Source: Candidatus Njordarchaeota archaeon
Lineage (GTDB): Archaea > Asgardarchaeota > Njordarchaeia > Njordarchaeales > Njordarchaeaceae
Direction of reading: 5' to 3'
NCBI GenBank assembly: GCA_029856615.1
Contig: JAHKLF010000008.1
Coordinates: 1 to 16,393 of the forward strand
Length of the DNA stretch: 16,393 bases
Below, in pieces: positions 1 to 6,209 of this stretch. Position 1 is the first letter of the stretch; every line of letters begins with the position of its first letter. The notes below the pieces were generated by a model. That model had not been told where the DNA came from. It made no database searches and saw only the letters and a program-made list of their open reading frames with translations. The position numbers were made by a program, and so were the translations under genes.

Positions 1-1
1 A

Positions 2-535
2 ATTGCCGTTCCAGCACCTTTTTGGGGGTATGTGGCTGATAAAATAGGTAGAAGAAAAACGGCGTTAATTGGAATAAGTGGATTAATAATCGTGTTTATA
101 ATGGGTGTGACCTCGTACTTTCTTTTGGGTATACATACAAATAACCCCCTTTTCTTTGTGATAATATCTCCAGGTATCTTCTTTATTTCAGCAATAGCCC
201 CTAGTTTTCTTGGACGACTAGGTGATACCGCCTTACCAGGAGAGAGAGGCCTTACAATGAGTGGTTATCAATTCACAACAAGTGTTGGTGAAGTCCTAGG
301 AGTAGCAACAGGCGGCATAGCCTATATAGTTGCCAAATTACTTTTAGCGGAAACGCCGTTTGCTCAATATGGAGGTGCATTAGGTGTTGTTATTATGGGA
401 TTATTCTATTTCCTAGCTACCATACTAGCTTCGACAAAACTTAAGAGCGACGAAGAGATACTAAAGTGGTATGAAGAAGAAGTTAAAAAACGCGCCGAAA
501 TCCTAAATACATCCAGTTCAGCAATCAATTTATGA
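2..535 (+). CDS. MFS transporter, C-terminal part (5' truncated by window)
   Basis: The frame is open from base 2, so the gene begins outside the window. The first visible residues include GYVADKIGRRKT, the major facilitator motif A (G-x-x-x-D-K/R-x-G-R/K-R/K) that sits in the loop between helices 2-3 or 8-9. After it come four hydrophobic segments: TALIGISGLIIVFIMG, LFFVIISPGIFFISAIAP, GVATGGIAYIVAKLLL and ALGVVIMGLFYFLATILA. The motif is therefore best read as the loop between helices 8 and 9, with helices 9-12 following. A charged cytoplasmic tail of about 30 residues ends at TGA. The GTG at 32 lies inside the motif and is not a real start. The family moves small solutes across the cytoplasmic membrane by uniport, symport or antiport. 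The substrate cannot be told from this half. Confidence 0.85.
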   Translation: MAVPAPFWGYVADKIGRRKTALIGISGLIIVFIMGVTSYFLLGIHTNNPLFFVIISPGIFFISAIAPSFLGRLGDTALPGERGLTMSGYQFTTSVGEVLGVATGGIAYIVAKLLLAETPFAQYGGALGVVIMGLFYFLATILASTKLKSDEEILKWYEEEVKKRAEILNTSSSAINL

Positions 536-595
536 TTATGTTAATTCAATATTACGTCAATTCAATAAAGTAATATATTAGCCGTCACGAACTGA

Positions 596-838
596 GCAGG
601 AAAACTTGCCCAAAGTTACCCAAGCTTACAGGGCAGACCAAACAAGCTAGATCCGTGTTTCTTCATAAACTTTGCCGAAAGATGCGCAAGACTTAAAACA
701 TTCGAGGTTACTATGTTTTTTCAGACCAAAGATGTGGGGAGTCGGGGTCCCCCGAACGGGGCTGAGTCCGATGACATGCCTCCAATGAACCCAGAGGAGG
801 TAGAGGATGATGTAGCCCAAGGGGGAGTTGGGCAAGTT
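596..838 (+). pseudogene. Possible relic of a TnpB (IS200/IS605 OrfB) C-terminal tail
   Basis: This plus-strand frame stays open for 80 codons from after a TGA at 593-595 to TAG at 836-838. It has no start codon before ATG at 713 and no Shine-Dalgarno site there, so it does not look like a working gene. Its last third includes GPPNGAESDDMPPMNPEE. From memory, this Pro/Asn/Asp-rich PMNP style resembles the low-complexity tails that follow the zinc ribbon in many archaeal TnpB-type transposases. The catalytic RuvC parts and the zinc ribbon are absent. The higher GC than the neighbours fits acquired DNA. It could instead be chance openness in a GC-rich RNA-forming stretch. Confidence 0.25.
602..627. 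repeat. Left arm of a 26-nt imperfect inverted repeat
   Basis: Bases 602-627 match the reverse complement of 834-859 at 22 of 26 positions, including the uninterrupted block CAAAGTTACC. As RNA, 23 of 26 could pair because one mismatch is a G-U. The arms enclose 206 bases, so this could be the closing stem of a structured RNA or the terminal repeats of a small MITE-like element. No clear target-site duplication was seen next to the arms. Confidence 0.6.
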
Positions 839-872
839 TAGGTAACTTTGTCCAAGTTTGTCCAACTTCCCC
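742..872 (+). other. Cluster of GC-rich hairpins (candidate structured RNA)
   Basis: Visible pairings are: TCGGG (742-746) with CCCGA (751-755); the competing CCCC (750-753) with GGGG (758-761) around a GAAC loop; CCTCC (779-783) with GGAGG (796-800); GCCCAA (815-820) with TTGGGC (828-833); and an 11-bp stem of 821-831 with 862-872 including one G-U. High GC in an AT-rich archaeal genome is a known sign of structured RNA genes. I could not match it to tRNA, 5S, SRP RNA, RNase P RNA or a C/D-box RNA. If the TnpB-tail reading is right, it would be the place of an omega-RNA. Confidence 0.3.
834..859. repeat. Right arm of the 26-nt imperfect inverted repeat
   Basis: This is the partner of 602-627. 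It overlaps a tandem direct repeat, TTTGTCCAAG at 847-856 and TTTGTCCAAC at 857-866, and competes with two local hairpins: 815-820 with 828-833, and 821-831 with 862-872. The DNA here therefore has several mutually exclusive pairings. Confidence 0.6.
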
Positions 873-1019
873 AGCTCCCTAATAATAAATCCTAATACTA
901 CATCCCGGAGATTACACAATTTTTTGAAGAATATTTCTCATCCTTTATGTCTAGGAGATTCACAGTACATGAATAAGAATATTAATACGTGCTAAGAGCC
1001 GAATAGCTTGGTGCCTATC

Positions 1020-1481
1020 ATGAACAAAATTAAAATACTAGTGGGCGGCGTTTTTGACATAATCCACTTAGGTCACATAAAGTTTTTATGGGCAGCAAAG
1101 AGATTAGCAAAGAATAGTGAACTCATAGTTGTAATAGCCCGAGATAGCACTGTTATGCGTTTAAAAGGACGAGAACCCGTTTTCTCCGAATTGGAAAGAG
1201 CCGAGATTGTTAGAAATCTAAAGCCGGTTGACAAAGTAATATTAGGACACGAGATAAGCGGACAAGGATCCTTCTATGAAATTCTCAAAGAGGTTAAACC
1301 AGATATTGTTGTTTTTGGTTACGATCAGAAATTTGATGAAGAAGAATTAGCAAAGTGGGCTAAAGAAAATAACATGAGTTTTAGGATTATAAGGTTACCT
1401 AAGTTCAATATAAACGGATTAAATAGTTCCTCGCAAGTTAGAAGACGCGTCATAAAACTCTTGGGACACGAAGAAAAATAA
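1020..1481 (+). CDS. RibL-like cytidylyltransferase (probable FAD synthase)
   Basis: This is a small HIGH-superfamily nucleotidyltransferase of 153 residues. The N-terminal GGVFDIIHLGH carries the HxGH nucleotide-binding signature at residues 16-19, and SSSQVRRRV near the C-terminus is the second, ISSTxIR-like motif. Size and motifs match archaeal RibL, which transfers AMP from ATP to FMN to make FAD. Related family members (glycerol-3-phosphate or phosphoethanolamine cytidylyltransferases) share this fold, so the substrate is likely rather than certain. The frame also opens with TTG at 1008 and GTG at 1011. ATG at 1020 is preferred because it places the conserved beta strand (IKILVGGVFD) at the usual distance from the N-terminus. 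A TATA-like AATATTAATA lies about 40 bases upstream, consistent with a short-leader transcript. The gene stands alone: MFS is separated by about 480 bp and the next unit has its own promoter. Confidence 0.72.
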   Translation: MNKIKILVGGVFDIIHLGHIKFLWAAKRLAKNSELIVVIARDSTVMRLKGREPVFSELERAEIVRNLKPVDKVILGHEISGQGSFYEILKEVKPDIVVFGYDQKFDEEELAKWAKENNMSFRIIRLPKFNINGLNSSSQVRRRVIKLLGHEEK

Positions 1482-1573
1482 GCACTGGGGAGACTATTCA
1501 TCAAATTAAATATCGTAAACAAGACATTAATATAGTTGTTTTTAAAGGAAGGCATTTTTCAGTAAATTAGAGA

Positions 1574-1583
1574 CCTTTAAAAA
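1574..1583 (+). promoter_or_regulatory. Box A (TATA) for the coiled-coil/SWIM/Trm112 unit
   Basis: CTTTAAAAAT, preceded by A/G/C-containing BRE-like bases, sits about 26 bases before the expected transcription start near 1605. That gives a short leader holding the Shine-Dalgarno sequence at 1611-1617. Spacing fits the archaeal TBP/TFB promoter model. It is inferred from sequence only. Confidence 0.45.
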
Positions 1584-1610
1584 TAGAATTCTCAATGAAA
1601 CTAATAGTTT

Positions 1611-1617
1611 GGAGGTG
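1611..1617 (+). promoter_or_regulatory. Shine-Dalgarno site deciding a TTG start
   Basis: GGAGGTG is a perfect match to the archaeal anti-SD. Six bases separate it from TTG at 1624. The ATG at 1619 is out of frame and stops at once, and TTG at 1609 lies before the SD. Confidence 0.7.
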
Positions 1618-1623
1618 TATGAT

Positions 1624-2169
1624 TTGAATAATAAAGAATTAGACTTTAAAAATAAAAGTATAGAAGAACTCTGGCAAGAAATACAAGGAAGATTGAATGA
1701 GATAAACCAAGAATATCGGAATATTAAAACTGAAATACGTGATATAGACATTTTCCTACGAGAAGTAGTCAATAATGTTATCATACTATTACAGGAGATC
1801 CACGAATCTTTATCACTTCTTGAAGACAAAGTATCCGCCTTGGAGGGGTCCCCGACAAAAGTATCTACACCTATTTCGCAACCGGCTAAAGAAATGGAAG
1901 TAAAAGCAGAGAAAGGAGAAGTCCCCTCGCAATCCATAGAGGGAATGCAAGAACAAGCGGTTACTCCCCAAGTACAAGAAAGCCCTTCAACTAAAATTGT
2001 ATCCCATGAAGAGCAAGTGTCCCATAAGCCTTCGATGCCCAGTCCTGCTACTGAAGCAATGCCTAGATCGAGACCTCTGTCTCCATGGGCGGAGACACTT
2101 TCGCAATTAAAGCAAGTATTAGAGCAAAGAAGAAAGAGGATGCAGAGAAGAGAGGCAAGCCAAGGATGA
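1624..2169 (+). CDS. Coiled-coil protein with Pro/Ser/Gln-rich linker, unknown function
   Basis: I do not recognise this 181-residue protein. Residues about 5-75 are rich in Glu, Lys, Leu and Ile with heptad-like spacing (for example IEELWQEIQGRLNEINQEYR), which suggests a coiled coil. Residues about 76-150 are a Pro/Ser/Thr/Glu/Gln-rich segment that is probably disordered. The last 30 residues (SPWAETLSQLKQVLEQRRKR) look like a basic amphipathic helix that could bind nucleic acid or a partner. There is no signal peptide or membrane segment. The start is TTG at 1624, set by the strong SD at 1611. The stop overlaps the ATG of the SWIM gene by four bases (ATGA), so the two are probably translationally coupled. 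A scaffold or adaptor role for the SWIM protein is an inference from position and coiled-coil content only. Confidence 0.7.
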   Translation: MNNKELDFKNKSIEELWQEIQGRLNEINQEYRNIKTEIRDIDIFLREVVNNVIILLQEIHESLSLLEDKVSALEGSPTKVSTPISQPAKEMEVKAEKGEVPSQSIEGMQEQAVTPQVQESPSTKIVSHEEQVSHKPSMPSPATEAMPRSRPLSPWAETLSQLKQVLEQRRKRMQRREASQG

Positions 2170-2660
2170 GATTAAAAGATAAATTAGTGCACCTAGAAAA
2201 ATTAATTGAATTAGCGCTTAGAAATTTCCCTGATATATATCATATGGCATTATCAGCTGTAAAACAAAGGAGTGTGAAAAAGTATATCTTTGAACCAAGT
2301 AAACGGACATTATGGGTTGTTATAGGAAAAGATGGAGAATACATTGTGAGAGAATGGTTAAAAAATTCAAAAATAAAACATGCCTGCTCATGTCCAGACT
2401 TCTTATTTCATGTAATGCTTAAGACTAGGAAAGAAAAACCTATTAGAAAGAGATCATTTTGTTACCATATTATAGCAAAAGCCATTGCAGAATTGAACGA
2501 ACTTAGGAAAAATCTCGGAGAAAATTATGATGAAAAATTATTACCTGAATTAATAATTGAAAACGATGAGTATTACATGGAATACTTCCATGAGATCACG
2601 GAAGATATGCGATCCTTAGAAATTGATGAAGTGACACTTGATGAGATCGGATCTAGTTAA
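2166..2660 (+). CDS. SWIM zinc-finger protein
   Basis: This is a 164-residue protein whose centre holds CSCPDF, 25 residues of mixed basic sequence, then FCYHIIAKAIAEL. It fits the SWIM pattern CxC-xn-CxH, with the usual helix after the last His. The strands before it (KYIFEPSKRTLWVVIGKDGEYIV) are typical of SWIM proteins. SWIM fingers bind zinc and mediate DNA or protein contacts. In eukaryotes the Sws1/Shu2 proteins pair with Rad51 paralogues, but I cannot assign that role here. The C-terminal 45 residues are acidic. The same frame is open upstream to 2085, inside the preceding gene. ATG at 2166 is chosen because it forms an ATGA overlap with that gene's stop. The 3' end overlaps the next gene by 20 bases. 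Confidence 0.8.
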   Translation: MRLKDKLVHLEKLIELALRNFPDIYHMALSAVKQRSVKKYIFEPSKRTLWVVIGKDGEYIVREWLKNSKIKHACSCPDFLFHVMLKTRKEKPIRKRSFCYHIIAKAIAELNELRKNLGENYDEKLLPELIIENDEYYMEYFHEITEDMRSLEIDEVTLDEIGSS

Positions 2661-2928
2661 AATTCTCGTATGCCCAGATTGTAAAGGCGCATTAAAATTA
2701 TACACGATCAAAGAAAAGGAGAGAATAATTGGTAATACGAAAAGATTAGAGGTATGGGAGGGAATATTACTCTGCGAGAAATGTGGAAGATGGTATCCTA
2801 TCATTCAGGGAATACCTTGGTTATATCCCAAAGAGCTCAGACGAAAAGATGTAGAGAATACCTTTATAAAAAAATACCAAGATGAAGAAATTACGAAAAA
2901 GATATTCTCAAAACTACAAAAAAATTAA
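2641..2928 (+). CDS. Trm112-like zinc-ribbon protein
   Basis: This is a 95-residue protein with ILVCPDCKGAL near the N-terminus and LLCEKCGRWYPIIQGIPWLYP in the second half, the two-knuckle zinc ribbon and YPI-x-x-GIP signature of the Trm112/YcaR family. In archaea and eukaryotes Trm112 binds and stabilises several SAM-dependent methyltransferases acting on tRNA, rRNA and the GGQ glutamine of the release factor. aRF1 is also encoded in this window but far away. This member has a charged C-terminal extension of about 25 residues. ATG at 2641 follows an in-frame TTG at 2638; ATG is preferred. It overlaps the SWIM gene by 20 bases in another frame, so co-transcription is near certain. Only two bases separate its stop from the convergent hydrolase gene. 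Confidence 0.82.
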   Translation: MRSDLVKILVCPDCKGALKLYTIKEKERIIGNTKRLEVWEGILLCEKCGRWYPIIQGIPWLYPKELRRKDVENTFIKKYQDEEITKKIFSKLQKN

Positions 2929-2930
2929 TA

Positions 2931-3590
2931 CTAGAAGTCAAGTTTTTCTCCTGGTTTAAGTATAATCACTTTTGTATCTAAACCCTTCTCTTCAACGAGT
3001 TTTTTGAATTCATAAGGATCTCCTGTGAGTACTGGAAATGTTCCATAATGCATAGGAATCGCTATTTCAGGTTTTAAAAGCTCAACCGCTTTAGCAGCTT
3101 CCACTGGACCCATAGTAAAGTGACCCCCGATTGGAAGCATGACAATTTCTGGCGCATAGATCTCTCTAATTAAAGCCATATCCCCAAATACTCCGGTATC
3201 TCCCGCATGATAAATGGTTTTTTCTTTACCTTTTATTACAACTCCGGTAGGGTTGCCCGTATGAAAAGCTGGCACAAAGTACATTAAAAGATTACCTATT
3301 TCCACTGGCCCTCCTATATTTGTTCCAACAGCGTTTTTAACGCCTTGCTGTCTAGCTTTTTCAGCAATTTCGAAAACGGCAACAAATGTAGCATCGAATT
3401 TTTTAGCAATCTCTATGCCCTCGCCGAGATGATCACCATGCTCATGTGTCACAACTACAATATCAGCTTTATTTATGTCATCCATCTTAATTGGCGACTT
3501 TGGATTTGTTATCCATGGATCCACGAAAATTAATTTCTCATCTAATAAAATTTCAAAAGCGGCGTGTCCAAGCCATTTAATATAACCCAT
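2931..3590 (-). CDS. UPF0173 metal-dependent hydrolase (metallo-beta-lactamase fold)
   Basis: The protein begins MGYIKWLGHAAFEI, the typical opening of this family. It carries THEHGDH, the HxHxDH zinc motif, about 50 residues in. Further metal ligands follow in order: FHTGN, YHAGDTG (bridging Asp) and the C-terminal PMHYGTFP. Length (219 residues) is normal for UPF0173. Members are single-domain cytoplasmic hydrolases whose physiological substrate is not established. Two in-frame ATGs exist. The one ending at 3590 is preferred because GGTGA (3601-3597) lies six bases before it and directly abuts the other ATG at 3596. The stop is TAG. The upstream spacer is AT-rich and the gene is probably monocistronic. 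Confidence 0.88.
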   Translation of the reverse strand: MGYIKWLGHAAFEILLDEKLIFVDPWITNPKSPIKMDDINKADIVVVTHEHGDHLGEGIEIAKKFDATFVAVFEIAEKARQQGVKNAVGTNIGGPVEIGNLLMYFVPAFHTGNPTGVVIKGKEKTIYHAGDTGVFGDMALIREIYAPEIVMLPIGGHFTMGPVEAAKAVELLKPEIAIPMHYGTFPVLTGDPYEFKKLVEEKGLDTKVIILKPGEKLDF

Positions 3591-3596
3591 TCGCAT

Positions 3597-3601
3597 TCAC
3601 C
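3597..3601 (-). promoter_or_regulatory. Shine-Dalgarno GGTGA for the UPF0173 gene
   Basis: GGTGA on the minus strand sits six bases before the second ATG (3590-3588) and zero bases before the first. This favours the second as the start. Confidence 0.5.
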
Positions 3602-3680
3602 ATTAAAAAATAGTAGAAAGAAATACTTTCTCTGTTAATAGCTATAATCTTGGTTTAAAATATTTCTAATCTAATCTAAT

Positions 3681-4424
3681 TTAAATTATAATCGCAAGTA
3701 AGATTATCAGGGGCATGAGTATCATAAAAATTAAGAGCCGATGTACAGTATATGCCTTGGATAGACCATCGCTAATTAAATGCAGTGATATTATCATTGC
3801 CACTCCCATAATTAATCGTGAAACGAAAAAAGAGGGAGAATTGTAGATCAGGATGAGATCCGTCGTGTAGGAGATCCCTCCTGATGAACTTATTAATGGT
3901 AACACTATAATATTAGCTACTATTAATGGTCCTAAAGAATATCCCACAATTGATAATGTTAGCGAAAAATCTGGCTCGGAACCTAATAATTTAACAATGA
4001 GATTTATTAATATTGTTATCATTATCCATGCACTAATACTGAGAATAAAAAAAATTAGGATAAGTAGAGCAGCGAGCAATCCAATATTTATTGAGCGTAA
4101 ATATCCAGTAATTTCACTAGAACTCGCAAGAAGCAAAAGAAATCTCAAGGCTAATAAAAGGGATAATACTAGCATAATCATTAGCGGCCCCATATTATCT
4201 GGGGCAAGCAATATATCACTAGGAAATTCTCGATATCGAATTAGGAGTTTACTCACACGTCTAAAAATGTCCTGTTTTGTTAGTTCTGCTCTCGCTTTTA
4301 AACGTATGAGCGGTCTTAAATCATAACCGCAATACGGACATATAGAGTAGCCTAGAGGAACGTCAGATTTGCAATTTGGGCATTTTATTTCCGTCGTCTC
4401 AGCACTTATCATTGTTTGCCCCAT
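3681..4424 (-). CDS. Zinc-ribbon membrane protein with Yip1-like domain
   Basis: The N-terminus has KCPNCKSDVPLGYSICPYCG, a two-knuckle CxxC...CxxC zinc ribbon. It is followed by a basic, soluble linker of about 40 residues and then five or so hydrophobic stretches to the C-terminus, for example LMIMLVLSLLLALRFLLLLA, IGLLAALLILIFFILSISAW, SIVGYSLGPLIVANIIVLPL and LLIFMILMPLIILLAIII. The GYSLGP element in the third helix is typical of archaeal Yip1-type (DUF1282-like) membrane proteins. Such proteins have no firmly known function in archaea; eukaryotic Yip1 acts in membrane trafficking. The frame opens with TTG at 4451, but a TATA box at 4462-4456 puts transcription start near 4433, so the start is taken as ATG 4424 (ATG 4412 is also possible). 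The gene lies just downstream of pheT. Confidence 0.7.
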   Translation of the reverse strand: MGQTMISAETTEIKCPNCKSDVPLGYSICPYCGYDLRPLIRLKARAELTKQDIFRRVSKLLIRYREFPSDILLAPDNMGPLMIMLVLSLLLALRFLLLLASSSEITGYLRSINIGLLAALLILIFFILSISAWIMITILINLIVKLLGSEPDFSLTLSIVGYSLGPLIVANIIVLPLISSSGGISYTTDLILIYNSPSFFVSRLIMGVAMIISLHLISDGLSKAYTVHRLLIFMILMPLIILLAIII

Positions 4425-4455
4425 TTTAATATTAGAATTCAATTTATTCAACTAA

Positions 4456-4462
4456 CTTTATA
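4456..4462 (-). promoter_or_regulatory. TATA box for the zinc-ribbon membrane protein gene
   Basis: TATAAAG on the minus strand lies in the 41-bp gap after the pheT stop. Standard archaeal spacing gives a transcript start near 4433, which would exclude the TTG at 4451 as the start codon. It suggests this gene is expressed independently of pheST. Confidence 0.45.
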
Positions 4463-4492
4463 CAAGATGATGACTATTAAGCGATTATAATT

Positions 4493-6196
4493 CTATGCAA
4501 ACTCCACTGGTTTATAAGACCATCCCATTAATTCCTCTAGAGAAATTTCCATCGCAGCAACTGGAATTGAAAGCCCCCAATTTAAAATAACTTCGGGGTG
4601 TAGTTCTCCTAAAACTCCTATCCTCTTATTGTCAACATAAATTGCAATAACCCTTCCTTCTATAAATGAAGGATGATTTATTCTTCTTATTTCTATTTCT
4701 CTAAATCCTAAATTCCTTAAAATATATTCTGCTACGCTTCTAATTTCGGTAAAATTTGCATCCATATGAGCGCTAATAGCCGCAAGGTGCGTCTCATTGC
4801 GCGCTCCTGTATCCACATTCTTATCAAGAATTACTACATCGGACACCTCAAATAATTTTATTGGATATTTTCGATTCTTGTTGTATGTTAATGCTTTAAG
4901 TAATTCGGGAATAAGCCATACTCTCACAGTATTTATCTGTACTTCTTTTGCTCCAGAAATTATCACCGCTTCTTTTCTCTCTAATCTCATTTTATCAAAT
5001 TGATCCTCGAAGCTGGTAAGTGCGAACGTGAAAGCCTCATTGTATCCTAGTCCCACCATTAATTCTCTCACATAGTCTATCACCTCTGTACGCTCTAAAA
5101 TTCCGCTAGTCGTAAAGATGGGAGTTAGCTCTGGCTCAAAGTTATCAAAACCTATAGCTCTAGCTATGTCATCGACTATATCTATTGGATGCAAAATATC
5201 TGCTCTATATGGAGGTACAAGAACTTCTAACGTGTTTGAATCGATCTCTTTGCCATCTAAGCCCATCATATTTAACAATTTTGTGATCTCGGATACAGAC
5301 AAATGTACGCCAAGCATCTCTTCGACATATTTCTTCTTAAGCTTCCATTTTTTATTTGACATGTAAGGGCTATACTCATGATGATTTGGATATTCTATTT
5401 TCACAGAGAATAACGTTCCGCCGAGATCCTTCATAATAGCCGATAATATATTTATTACTAGTTCAACAGTTGGTTTGTGCATACCTGTGGTCTCGATCAA
5501 AATATCACTATCCTCGATAGTTATTTTCCCATAATCCTCGGAATTTATTATCGGAGGTAACGATAATATATGTCCCTCATCATCTGTAAAAACAGGATAC
5601 TTCTTATAAGGCCTTAAAATATGTGCGTACTTTTCTCCAGTGGGGTGTTTTTCTAATATTTCATAAGCATTTAATTCTTCATCGAAATCTAATGGCGTGA
5701 ATCGTATTTTTTCTGGATCTTCTGCGTAATAATGAAGAGGCCACGATATTTTCCTAAAGGGATAAAAACCAATTGATGCTTTCTTTCGCCCTCGACAAAA
5801 AGTGTCGTGTAACTTCTCTTGTGCGTAAATTAGATCCTCTAAATCTTCTTCTGTTAATTTTACACCTTTAACAACTACTGACGCAATATAAGGTCTGATA
5901 GACTTTACAGATTCGTCAACAATAATTCTGTATGTAGATCCCTTAACCTCATAATGTTCAAGACCAACATTTTTTCCCATGTACTTCTTAAGTGCCCTTA
6001 CAAGACCCCACAGAGAGAGCATATCTGGTCGATCGGGTGTTATCTCAATTTTCAGCCAATAATCACCATCAGGTAACACTTCATACGAATCTAGCTCCAT
6101 ACCATACCTAAATAATATCTCATCTAATTCTTTTAGACTCACTTTAATTCCTAACAGTTTTTGAATACGAGAGAGTTTAACGTCCAGAATAGGCAA
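4493..6196 (-). CDS. pheT: Phenylalanyl-tRNA synthetase beta chain
   Basis: This is the archaeal-type beta subunit of 567 residues, part of the (alpha-beta)2 PheRS that charges tRNA-Phe in the cytoplasm. It begins (M)PILDVKLSRIQKLLG, the family's opening B1 segment. The B3/B4 module with CRGRKKASIGFYP and ending in ILIETTGMH (the editing region that hydrolyses Tyr-tRNA-Phe) comes next, then a B5 DNA-binding-fold domain (LLNMMGLDGKEIDSNTLEVLVPPYRADILHPIDIVDDIARAIGF in outline), and the catalytic-like B6/B7 domain to the C-terminus. The frame is open up to 6265 inside pheS. TTG at 6196 is chosen because GAGGTGAT ends five bases before it and the encoded N-terminus then matches the family. Thirteen bases separate it from the pheS stop, so the pair is one operon with alpha first. 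The stop is TAG. Confidence 0.97.
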   Translation of the reverse strand: MPILDVKLSRIQKLLGIKVSLKELDEILFRYGMELDSYEVLPDGDYWLKIEITPDRPDMLSLWGLVRALKKYMGKNVGLEHYEVKGSTYRIIVDESVKSIRPYIASVVVKGVKLTEEDLEDLIYAQEKLHDTFCRGRKKASIGFYPFRKISWPLHYYAEDPEKIRFTPLDFDEELNAYEILEKHPTGEKYAHILRPYKKYPVFTDDEGHILSLPPIINSEDYGKITIEDSDILIETTGMHKPTVELVINILSAIMKDLGGTLFSVKIEYPNHHEYSPYMSNKKWKLKKKYVEEMLGVHLSVSEITKLLNMMGLDGKEIDSNTLEVLVPPYRADILHPIDIVDDIARAIGFDNFEPELTPIFTTSGILERTEVIDYVRELMVGLGYNEAFTFALTSFEDQFDKMRLERKEAVIISGAKEVQINTVRVWLIPELLKALTYNKNRKYPIKLFEVSDVVILDKNVDTGARNETHLAAISAHMDANFTEIRSVAEYILRNLGFREIEIRRINHPSFIEGRVIAIYVDNKRIGVLGELHPEVILNWGLSIPVAAMEISLEELMGWSYKPVEFA

Positions 6197-6200
6197 TGCG

Positions 6201-6208
6201 ATCACCTC
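6201..6208 (-). promoter_or_regulatory. Strong Shine-Dalgarno GAGGTGAT for pheT (TTG start)
   Basis: GAGGTGAT on the minus strand is fully complementary to the archaeal 16S 3' end. It lies between the pheS stop (6212-6210) and TTG 6196. It rules out the upstream ATGs at 6265 and 6262 that sit within pheS. Confidence 0.75.
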
Positions 6209-6209
6209 T

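Larger units (their letters stand above)
536..1019. other. Gene-free region with GC-rich, hairpin-rich patch
   Basis: No convincing intact gene lies between the MFS stop and the RibL-like start. Its outer parts are AT-rich like other spacers. Bases about 730-835 are clearly richer in G+C, with runs such as GGGG, CCCCC and GGGGG, and carry several hairpins and a long inverted repeat (listed separately). A 90-codon minus-strand frame (647-919, TTG start) also crosses it but has no recognisable domain or Shine-Dalgarno site. The patch could be a decayed insertion element, a structured RNA, or both. Confidence 0.6.

Noticed and set aside
760..776. Hammerhead-like core (CTGAGTCCGATGA)
   Set aside because: The required CUGAUGA and GAAA elements are not present together with a cleavage triplet.
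758..815. C/D-box small RNA (CTGA-GTC-CGATGA looks like a D'/C' pair)
   Set aside because: There is no good upstream C box and no D box at the right distance.
600..875. SRP RNA or RNase P RNA gene
   Set aside because: Size and closing stem are suggestive, but I could not find the conserved SRP helix 8 loop or the RNase P conserved cores.
647..919. 90-codon minus-strand frame with TTG start in the GC-rich spacer
   Set aside because: No Shine-Dalgarno site, no recognisable domain, odd composition and full overlap with an inverted repeat and hairpins. It is best explained by few stop codons in GC-rich sequence.
2085..2165. N-terminal extension of the SWIM protein from an upstream alternative start
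   Set aside because: It lies wholly inside the coiled-coil gene in another frame, and ATG 2166 gives a standard ATGA coupling.
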